Below the pieces are notes generated by a model, which ran no database searches, had not been told where the DNA came from, and saw nothing but the letters and a program-made list of their open reading frames with translations. Both the position numbers and the translations under genes were made by a program. Shown here piece after piece: positions 1 to 5,051 of a stretch of DNA of 7,879 nt. This DNA is from Bacillota bacterium (lineage in GTDB: Bacteria > Bacillota > DTU065): NCBI GenBank assembly GCA_012842235.1, contig DUTE01000347.1, positions 1-7,879 of the forward strand, read 5' to 3'. Each line of letters begins with the position of its first letter. Positions within the stretch are counted from its first letter, which is position 1.

Positions 1-178
1 CAAGGCTCTGGTCATCATCAATGTCATGAAGCATCTGTAACGTTCTTATATGATCTTTAGAGAACTTGTCAGGATGTTTAAAGTCATAACGTTTAATTTT
101 CTTTCCTTCACCCTTGACTGTTCTTCGAACACCAGATAGCAATGCATCTAATTCTTTTTGTGAAAGTATTTCTGCCAA
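1..178 (-). CDS. fliM: Flagellar motor switch protein FliM, N-terminal fragment (runs off the window)
   Basis: FliM is a C-ring protein of the rotor; its N-terminal peptide binds phosphorylated CheY and its middle domain binds FliG. Only 59 codons are visible. The start is a TTG at 176-178, chosen because AGGAGG (187-192) sits 8 bases upstream and because the product opens with the FliM N-terminal motif: LSQKELDALL at residues 5-14. It continues with YDFKHPDKFSKDHIRTLQMLH (residues 31-51 region), the usual entry to the FliM middle domain. From residue 53 (bases 1-22) the reading is IDDDQSL, where the family normally has N-F/Y-A-R. This suggests a frameshift or a chimeric contig edge. The gene follows fliL by 27 bases and is the last gene seen in the operon. 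Identity is firm; the last seven codons are not. Confidence 0.93.
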   Translation of the reverse strand, partial: MAEILSQKELDALLSGVRRTVKGEGKKIKRYDFKHPDKFSKDHIRTLQMLHDIDDDQSL

Positions 179-186
179 TTAGCTCA

Positions 187-192
187 CCTCCT
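187..192 (-). promoter_or_regulatory. Shine-Dalgarno AGGAGG that fixes the TTG start of fliM
   Basis: A full AGGAGG lies 8 bases before TTG 176-178, and no ATG or GTG in the right frame is nearby, so the TTG start is well supported. The site sits in the 19-base loop of a possible hairpin with 6-bp arms (179-184 and 204-209, TTAGCT/AGCTAA). One arm covers the fliL stop codon. Confidence 0.75.
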
Positions 193-205
193 GCCTGATA
201 GATAG

Positions 206-676
206 CTAAGAGATTATAAACTCAATGAAATAGATACTGCTTACTGGTTCTCCAGGTAATGTTTCGTTAAAGGCTTTGCGGATCTCTTGCCTCAATAGTA
301 CTTGAGCATCTCCACCTGCTAGTTCTTCAGCTGTTTTATCTCTTAATATTTCAATAACTTTGTCTTGGAGTACCGGCTTATATTTATCAAGTTCTTTAAG
401 AATTTTATCGTCTCTAAATTCTACAACCATCTTAACGCGCAAATAGCGGTTGGTACGAGCAGTTTCTGAATAAAGATTTACAACCACTGTATCAAACTCT
501 ACTCTAGGGCCAAACTCGACTATTTTTTCTCTTATTTGCTGACTATCAACAGGTTGGGCAAGCAATCGGCTAGTAAGAAGTGCACTGCCTGATGTCGCCA
601 ATATAACTAAAGCAATAAGGAAAGCAACAAACTTTCCATTTACAACAATCTTGCCTTTTTCTGCCACGCTACTCAT
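206..676 (-). CDS. fliL: Flagellar basal body-associated protein FliL
   Basis: FliL is a single-pass inner-membrane protein that forms a ring around the stator and stabilises or activates MotAB under load. The 156-aa product has a short cytoplasmic N-terminus, one membrane span at about residues 16-35, and an outer domain at about 55-156. That domain has the FliL pattern: a VVNL strand (65-68), RYLRVKMVVEF (77-87), a helix with LQDKVIEILRDKT, and a hydrophobic C-terminal strand, YFIEFIIS. Length is typical. The ATG at 674-676 overlaps the motB stop by 8 bases, with an AGGAGAGG sequence very close upstream. A GTG three codons later has a more normal spacing and could be the true start. The motAB-fliL-fliM order fits a motor module. 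Confidence 0.95.
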   Translation of the reverse strand: MSSVAEKGKIVVNGKFVAFLIALVILATSGSALLTSRLLAQPVDSQQIREKIVEFGPRVEFDTVVVNLYSETARTNRYLRVKMVVEFRDDKILKELDKYKPVLQDKVIEILRDKTAEELAGGDAQVLLRQEIRKAFNETLPGEPVSSIYFIEFIIS

Positions 677-1481
677 CCTCTCCTGCAGGTTTAGCTTTGT
701 AAATTCTATTTAACTCATCAAGCCAAGCTGCTCCTGGTTCGCTTTCAGCTAAAGAAGGACGCAAAACAACAATATCAACACGTCTATTTTTAGCTCTTTC
801 CCATGCTGAAGTATTAGGCGCAATAGGTCTATATTCACCAAAACCTAAAGCGGACAGTCTATCTGGAGCTAAAGAGCCTTCTTCAATAAGAAACCGTACT
901 ACTCTTGTTGCTCGTGCTACAGATAATTCCCAGTTAGATGGGAAACGCAAGTTGTTGATTGGTAAGTTGTCTGTATGACCTTCGATACGTATTGGTAAGG
1001 GAACTTGTTCTAGAATATAACTTAACCGCTTTAACAAATCCTTAGGTTCTTCTTTAAGTTCATCAGATCCAAGATCAAAAAGCACAACATCCTTAAAACG
1101 CATGACTAAACCACGATCTTCTATACCTAACTCTACTTGGTCTGTAAATCCTTCTTCTTCTAGGAGTTCTGACACCTTTAGAGCCAACATCTCAAGCTCT
1201 TGTATTTCCCCAAAGCCATCCTCAGGAATAAGGTCTGAGTACATTGAAGCAGTATCTATCATGTTACCTTCTTCGACAATACTACGTCCACTATCTAAGA
1301 TTCCAGACATTCCTTGGAAAGCGGAAATAATAGCTCTGAATTTTTGTGCATCTACAGAAGAAAAACTATAAAGAAGAATGAAAAAGCAAAGCAGCAGGCT
1401 CATCATATCTCCCCAGGTTGTCATATAAGCGGGAGCAGAGCTAAAGTCTTCATTATCAAATCTGTTTTTTTTACGAGGCAC
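669..1481 (-). CDS. motB: Flagellar stator protein MotB
   Basis: MotB is the peptidoglycan-anchored stator subunit that forms the ion channel with MotA. The 270-aa product has a basic N-terminus, then one membrane helix (about 21-42) that begins with WGD. Asp25 is the expected ion-binding residue (E. coli Asp32). An OmpA-like peptidoglycan-binding domain follows (about 120-240), with GHTDNLPI (168-175), NWELSVARA (183-191), RLSALGFGEYRP (208-219) and NRRVDIVV (232-239). The start is GTG at 1479-1481, inside the end of motA (11-base overlap), with AGGTGA six bases upstream. The overlap implies translational coupling, which suits a fixed MotA:MotB ratio. Whether protons or sodium drive it cannot be decided here. 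An OmpA protein unrelated to motility is ruled out by the channel helix and the neighbours. Confidence 0.96.
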   Translation of the reverse strand: MPRKKNRFDNEDFSSAPAYMTTWGDMMSLLLCFFILLYSFSSVDAQKFRAIISAFQGMSGILDSGRSIVEEGNMIDTASMYSDLIPEDGFGEIQELEMLALKVSELLEEEGFTDQVELGIEDRGLVMRFKDVVLFDLGSDELKEEPKDLLKRLSYILEQVPLPIRIEGHTDNLPINNLRFPSNWELSVARATRVVRFLIEEGSLAPDRLSALGFGEYRPIAPNTSAWERAKNRRVDIVVLRPSLAESEPGAAWLDELNRIYKAKPAGEDE

Positions 1482-2277
1482 TGCTCATCACCTGCTCATG
1501 CTCTTTTCTTTGAACAGCTAAGTTATCACGGTTTTTAGGCGATAAGAAAGACTTAAGTTTTTCTTCAACAATTCTTGGATTCTCACCAGCTTGTAGGGAT
1601 AATATTCCTTCTACCATAAGCTCCTTTAGTAATACTTCCTGCCTAGAACGGATAGCTAGTTTTCCAGCTACTGGGTTGGCAAAGACATTGGCTATCAGTG
1701 AACCATACAAAGATGTAATCAGAGCCACACCCATAGCTCCAGCAATAGCATCAGGGTTATTTATTGTTGTTAGCATCTGAATCAAACCAATTAGAGTACC
1801 GATCATACCAAAGGCAGGAGCCACACTACCCATATATCTAAAAATATTTTGTCCTAACTGATGCCTTTCTTCGAGGTAAGAGATCTCTATCTCTAAGATA
1901 CTACGGACAAGATCAGGGTCTGTTCCATCTACCACTAATTGAATACCCTTGCGCAAAAATTCATCTTCTTCATTGTGGAGATCGTCTTCTAAGGCTAAAA
2001 GGCCTTCTCTGCGAGCTTTTTCTGCTAAACGAACCAGGGATGATATAACCTCCGCTGGATCATTTGCATTATCTTTTAACGCAATTCTAAACAATCTTGG
2101 AAGTTGAGCTATATCTTTTAGAGGAAAATAAGCCATTGTTGCACCAAATGTTCCTCCAAAGACAATAAGAAAAGATGGCAGATGCAAAAATATACCTGCA
2201 CTTCTAGGTTCCATTAAAATAGCAACGATAACAACGGTCCAGCCCAAAATTAAGCCACCTATAGTTCCTAGATCCAA
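1471..2277 (-). CDS. motA: Flagellar stator protein MotA
   Basis: MotA is the ring-forming stator subunit that pushes on FliG. The 268-aa product has the four-helix MotA layout: spans at about 4-22 and 34-50, a cytoplasmic loop, then spans at about 150-170 and 180-203. Key residues are visible. Pro154 (in SVAPAFGMIGT) and Pro202 match E. coli Pro173 and Pro222. Arg89 and Glu97 (in KARREGLLALE) match E. coli Arg90 and Glu98, which contact FliG. The start is TTG at 2275-2277; AGGGGGTG (2285-2292) is well spaced upstream and MDLGTIGGLILG is a normal MotA beginning. It begins 13 bases after flbD and overlaps motB. The ExbB/TolQ family is unlikely given the four spans and the motB partner. Confidence 0.96.
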   Translation of the reverse strand: MDLGTIGGLILGWTVVIVAILMEPRSAGIFLHLPSFLIVFGGTFGATMAYFPLKDIAQLPRLFRIALKDNANDPAEVISSLVRLAEKARREGLLALEDDLHNEEDEFLRKGIQLVVDGTDPDLVRSILEIEISYLEERHQLGQNIFRYMGSVAPAFGMIGTLIGLIQMLTTINNPDAIAGAMGVALITSLYGSLIANVFANPVAGKLAIRSRQEVLLKELMVEGILSLQAGENPRIVEEKLKSFLSPKNRDNLAVQRKEHEQVMSSAS

Positions 2278-2284
2278 GTGGTTT

Positions 2285-2292
2285 CACCCCCT
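2285..2292 (-). promoter_or_regulatory. Ribosome binding site for the TTG start of motA
   Basis: AGGGGGTG lies about 9 bases upstream of the TTG at 2275-2277 and overlaps the flbD stop codon (TAG, 2291-2293). It supports the TTG start, since no in-frame ATG or GTG gives a sensible MotA N-terminus. The overlap suggests that flbD and motA translation are coupled. Confidence 0.6.
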
Positions 2293-2488
2293 AGTTCTCA
2301 AGTAACTTAATATTACTTGTACGTCTGAAAACTAATATTTTTTCCACCACAGTTTCTGCACTTTCCTGGACTAAAAGTTTTCTGCCTCCAGCTAAGGTAA
2401 TAACTGTATCTGGTGTTGGCTCAATAGTTTCTACTAAATTAGGGTTAAGGTAGAAAACTTTTCCATCTAATTTGGTCAGTTTAATCAT
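2291..2488 (-). CDS. flbD: FlbD/SwrD-family small flagellar protein
   Basis: This 65-aa protein belongs to the FlbD family (SwrD, formerly YlzI, in Bacillus subtilis), which is unrelated to the Caulobacter regulator also called FlbD. In B. subtilis SwrD is reported to raise stator power for swarming. The sequence shows the family pattern: MIKLTKLDGKVFYLNP at the start, a central LVETIEPTPDTVITLAGGRKLLV, and a VVEKIL helix near residues 47-52. There is no signal peptide or clear membrane span. The ATG at 2486-2488 has GGGAGGT at good spacing. It sits between flgE and motA, which agrees with a link to stator function. The molecular mechanism is unknown. Confidence 0.93.
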   Translation of the reverse strand: MIKLTKLDGKVFYLNPNLVETIEPTPDTVITLAGGRKLLVQESAETVVEKILVFRRTSNIKLLEN

Positions 2489-2509
2489 CTGCTATACCTC
2501 CCGCTTTCA

Positions 2510-2534
2510 AGGGCGGCCTTGTTAAGGCCGCCCT
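2510..2534 (-). other. GC-rich 11-bp hairpin between flgE and flbD
   Basis: The arms 2510-2520 and 2524-2534 pair perfectly over 11 bp (AGGGCGGCCTT/AAGGCCGCCCT) around a 3-base loop, directly after the flgE stop. In the transcribed direction no U-run follows, and the flbD ribosome binding site is only a few bases away, so it is a poor intrinsic terminator for the operon. Read on the plus strand it is followed by AATTTTT, so it could stop antisense transcripts. In the sense mRNA a stem this stable more likely protects the flgE 3' end, marks a processing site, or slows read-through. The structure is seen directly; the function is inferred. Confidence 0.75.
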
Positions 2535-2539
2535 AATTT

Positions 2540-4144
2540 TTAACGGCGCAGGTTAACAATTTCTTGTAACATTTCATCACTTGTTGTAATAATGCGGGAA
2601 TTAGCCTGGAAACCTCTTTGGGTTACTATCATCTCAGTAAATTCCTGAGAAAGATCCACATTAGACATCTCTAAAGTTGAAGGCTTAATTGAGCCTCTCC
2701 CACCTGTATTTGCCTGTCCAATCTGGGCTGACCCAGAGTTACTTGACTCTTCAAAGAGAGTACCAGGTGCTCTTAATAGACCAGAAGGATTGGCAAAATT
2801 AGCCACAGCCAACTGACCAAGAGCTCTATTGAGACCATTAGAATAAATACCTGTGATTACACCATTTGAGTCAATAAGATAATTTTCTAGGGTTCCCATT
2901 TTGTAACCGTTTTGGTCTCTTTTTAGATCTGTTGCTTGGGCAAATTGATTTATCCGGTTAAAATCTGGTTCAATTACCAATACATCTGCTGAACCAGGAA
3001 CACCAAAACGCAAAGCTGATGAAGCTGCATCTGAACCGTCTGCATTTTTGTAAGAGATGTTTTGCACATTACCCATTGAAGTAAAGACAATCTCACCATG
3101 AGTAGCTGCTAAAGATTCTAGATTAGGGGAGTCTATTTCCCATGTCCAAGTATTGTTGTCAACCTTCCTAAACTTCAAGATAACTTCATGCTCTGCACCT
3201 AAAGAATCAACAACTTGGACGGCTGTTACAGCCTCTTCAGGAGGTGAAAAACTAAAATCGGCATAAGCTAATTGGCTTGTCCCAATACTAAACAGATTAG
3301 CTGGATTAATACCTGATGAAATCTGCCCAATTACAGAACTAGGATCATCACTTCCCCAGACACTAAATGCCCCTAGATCGTCTGGAGTGTTTTCAACAAC
3401 TGTTCCATCTTGATCTAGCTTAATAGTACCTGTATATTTTTCAACCATGGTACCTGTACTATCTACAATTCTACCTGAGGTTGCAGAGATAACATATCTA
3501 AATTCGTTAAAATTACCTGTAGGTTCTAAGGCCATATTCAGTCTAGCTGTATTGGTGCCATCAGTCACTGTCCACGGGTTAGCTCTTAGCTCAAATTTAC
3601 CTGTCACCCGAGAATCAAGGTTACCTTGGTAGACTATCTCTGATGTAGCGATCGGTTCGATAACTTCACCTTTATTAATTTGGAGTGGCTGAAGATTGCG
3701 ATTAGTATCGATCTTACCATGTGCAGCTCTCCAGCCCATTACTGGCATACCGTTGTTACCAGCAACTAACCAGCCACCTTCCTCTAAGGTAAATGCTCCT
3801 GCTCTCGTAAAGTAGTTTTTTGTCCCGTCACTTACGATAAAAAACCCATCGCCTTCTAGAGCCAAATCTAAAGTGTTATTAGTTCCCTGCAAGTTACCAG
3901 GTGAATGGATAGCTTCAACACTGCCCAATCCGACTCCTAGACCAACTTGCATAGGGTTAATACCGCCTCTACCACCCTGTGGTGCACTAGGTCCTCTTAG
4001 GGTCTGGGTTAAAACCTCCTGAAAGGTCACACGAGAACCTTTGTATCCTACTGTATTAACATTGGCAATGTTGTTTCCGATAACGTCCATCTTAGTTTGG
4101 TGAGTCCTCAGGCCCGTAACGCCTGAGAAGAGAGAACGCATCAT
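2540..4144 (-). CDS. flgE: Flagellar hook protein FlgE
   Basis: FlgE polymerises into the hook, the universal joint between rod and filament, and is exported by the flagellar type III system. The 534-aa product has the rod/hook N-terminal motif SLFSGVTGLR and NNIANVNTVGYKGSR (about 24-38), then DLALEGDGFFIV (93-104) and YFTRAGAFTL (111-120). A variable middle domain follows, and the conserved C-terminal helix (about 482-534) holds EMSNVDLSQEF, IVTQRGFQANSR and a final EMLQEIVNLRR. I chose the ATG at 4142-4144 over an upstream in-frame ATG at 4192. It gives the usual MMRSLFSGV start, has GGAGG at 4156-4160, and leaves the structured leader untranslated. FlgF and FlgG are unlikely because of the length and the neighbouring flgD and fliK. 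Confidence 0.97.
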   Translation of the reverse strand: MMRSLFSGVTGLRTHQTKMDVIGNNIANVNTVGYKGSRVTFQEVLTQTLRGPSAPQGGRGGINPMQVGLGVGLGSVEAIHSPGNLQGTNNTLDLALEGDGFFIVSDGTKNYFTRAGAFTLEEGGWLVAGNNGMPVMGWRAAHGKIDTNRNLQPLQINKGEVIEPIATSEIVYQGNLDSRVTGKFELRANPWTVTDGTNTARLNMALEPTGNFNEFRYVISATSGRIVDSTGTMVEKYTGTIKLDQDGTVVENTPDDLGAFSVWGSDDPSSVIGQISSGINPANLFSIGTSQLAYADFSFSPPEEAVTAVQVVDSLGAEHEVILKFRKVDNNTWTWEIDSPNLESLAATHGEIVFTSMGNVQNISYKNADGSDAASSALRFGVPGSADVLVIEPDFNRINQFAQATDLKRDQNGYKMGTLENYLIDSNGVITGIYSNGLNRALGQLAVANFANPSGLLRAPGTLFEESSNSGSAQIGQANTGGRGSIKPSTLEMSNVDLSQEFTEMIVTQRGFQANSRIITTSDEMLQEIVNLRR

Positions 4145-4155
4145 TTTAACACATA

Positions 4156-4160
4156 CCTCC
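4156..4160 (-). promoter_or_regulatory. Shine-Dalgarno GGAGG that decides the flgE start
   Basis: GGAGG lies 11 bases upstream of ATG 4142-4144 (14 from the second ATG at 4139-4141). It lies downstream of the alternative in-frame ATG at 4190-4192, which has no ribosome binding site and would begin inside a hairpin loop. It therefore fixes the shorter FlgE form. Confidence 0.7.
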
Positions 4161-4176
4161 AATTTTTTACCGTAAC

Positions 4177-4228
4177 ATGCCGCTTCAGTCATTCCACGGC
4201 ATAAAGCGTCCCTTCAGGGTCCCGCTTT
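4177..4228 (-). ncRNA. Two abutting stem-loops in the flgE leader (candidate cis-regulatory RNA)
   Basis: The 92-base gap between the TIGR02530 gene and flgE is the largest in this otherwise packed operon. In transcription order it folds into two hairpins. The first, 4228-4203, has a 6-bp outer stem (AAAGCG/CGCTTT) and an inner CCC/GGG stem around TGAA. The second, 4202-4177, has a 6-bp stem (ATGCCG/CGGCAT) around a 14-base loop. The stems touch with no spacer, so they could stack. Both contain CTGAAG, and GGGAC occurs twice in the first. No U-run follows, so this is not a terminator; the flgE ribosome binding site is 16 bases further on. Termite-flg RNAs are known in leaders of flagellar genes, but I cannot test a match here. 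The pairing is seen; regulation is inferred. Confidence 0.55.
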
Positions 4229-4236
4229 TCCAGCTA

Positions 4237-4608
4237 TTAATTAATTACTGTGCTATCGATCTGGGTAAATACTTTAGCTTCTTTCCCATCTGTATTGCAG
4301 TTTAGTGCTGTAACAACAGTGTTGTTTTCCACACTTACAACAAAGGCCAAATGGTCTATTAGCACAAGTGCGTTGCGACTACCTTTTTCTCTTGCCATAC
4401 TAATGCCCTGTTTTAACCGTTGTAGCTCAGCTGGGCCTGGTTCAATATGGCGATTTTCTAACCTTAGCTTAGCATGTTTAGAAAATTTAACCTCATCAAG
4501 TGCTTGGTCCAAATATTGTGCAAAACCAGCCTTTGGTTGGTTTTGTTTGTAGGTTTTCTGTTCCCTTGATATAGCCGGAGTAAGATTAGTCTTTATAATT
4601 GGTCGCAT
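4237..4608 (-). CDS. Flagellar operon protein of the TIGR02530 family, function unknown
   Basis: This 123-aa protein matches the small family TIGR02530, found between flgD and flgE in many Bacillota flagellar operons. After a basic, probably disordered first 25 residues comes a short helix (GFAQYLDQAL), then the family core: VKFSKHAKLRLENRHI (40-55), a helix with LQRLKQGISMAREKGSRNALVL (62-83), AFVVSVENNTVVTAL (88-102) and KVFTQIDSTVIN at the end. There is no signal peptide or membrane span; a single Cys lies at residue 104. The ATG at 4606-4608 has an AGGTGA-like site overlapping the flgD stop. Its position suggests a role in hook-cap or hook-subunit assembly or export, but no biochemical function is known to me. 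Confidence 0.9.
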   Translation of the reverse strand: MRPIIKTNLTPAISREQKTYKQNQPKAGFAQYLDQALDEVKFSKHAKLRLENRHIEPGPAELQRLKQGISMAREKGSRNALVLIDHLAFVVSVENNTVVTALNCNTDGKEAKVFTQIDSTVIN

Positions 4609-4616
4609 ACAATCAC

Positions 4617-5033
4617 CTACTTGGTTACTTCAAGTAGATCGGAAAGACTATAATCTTTACCGTCTACGATTATTACCGGACCTTGCTGACTGAAGCGTAC
4701 AGCTTCAACCACACCTTCTTTGGCTTCCCCTTCGCCATTGTCTACTTTGACTTTACACCCAATAAGGTTGGTCGCTTGAGCAAACATGCTGATAACTTGC
4801 TGGGTACCGGTAAACACCTCAAGAAGTTTGTTCATGTTTTGCATCTGCTCCAAAGAACTAAATTGAGCCATCTGTGCTACAAATTCTCGATCGTCGATGG
4901 GGTTTAGTGGATCTTGATATCGTAATTGAGTAATTAGAAGCTTCAAAAAATCATCTTTCCCCACGATATCTCGGTTTTCTTCAGTTTTTTTTGTGTTATA
5001 GTTCGTCATTGCTGCCTGATTTTCTACTCTCAT
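4617..5033 (-). CDS. flgD: Flagellar hook capping/assembly protein FlgD (short form)
   Basis: FlgD caps the growing hook and lets FlgE subunits polymerise. The 138-aa product has the diagnostic N-terminal block: DDFLKLLITQLRYQDPLNP (27-45), then DREFVAQMAQFSSLEQM (48-64) and MNKLL. A short beta-rich tail follows (about 88-138, GCKVKVDNGEGEAKEGVVEAV onward) that fits a Tudor-like domain. It lacks the Ig-like/FlgD_ig insertion of the roughly 230-aa proteobacterial forms. This is normal in Bacilli and Clostridia and is not a truncation. The ATG at 5031-5033 has a strong AAGGAGG, but 13 bases upstream, rather far; the SD overlaps the fliK stop (TAAGGAGG). No better in-frame start is available. 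A second Met at residue 9 is possible but has no ribosome binding site. Confidence 0.95.
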   Translation of the reverse strand: MRVENQAAMTNYNTKKTEENRDIVGKDDFLKLLITQLRYQDPLNPIDDREFVAQMAQFSSLEQMQNMNKLLEVFTGTQQVISMFAQATNLIGCKVKVDNGEGEAKEGVVEAVRFSQQGPVIIVDGKDYSLSDLLEVTK

Positions 5034-5051
5034 CTGCCACTTGCCACCTCC

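Noticed and set aside
1102..1538. Plus-strand open frames over motB and motA
   Set aside because: They are antisense shadows of well-supported genes, with no ribosome binding site and no recognisable protein features.
2510..2541. Rho-independent terminator for the flagellar operon after flgE
   Set aside because: The T-run follows the stem only on the plus strand; in the transcribed direction the stem is followed by mixed sequence and the flbD ribosome binding site.
4145..4192. Longer FlgE starting at the ATG at 4192
   Set aside because: The extra 16 residues lie in the structured leader, have no ribosome binding site, and match nothing in FlgE; the usual MMRSLFSGV start has its own GGAGG.
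4177..4228. c-di-GMP-I (GEMM) riboswitch before flgE
   Set aside because: A GGGACGC segment resembles part of GEMM, but the GCAAA segment, the GAAA tetraloop/receptor arrangement and the second-helix consensus are not recognisable. Only a covariance search could settle it.
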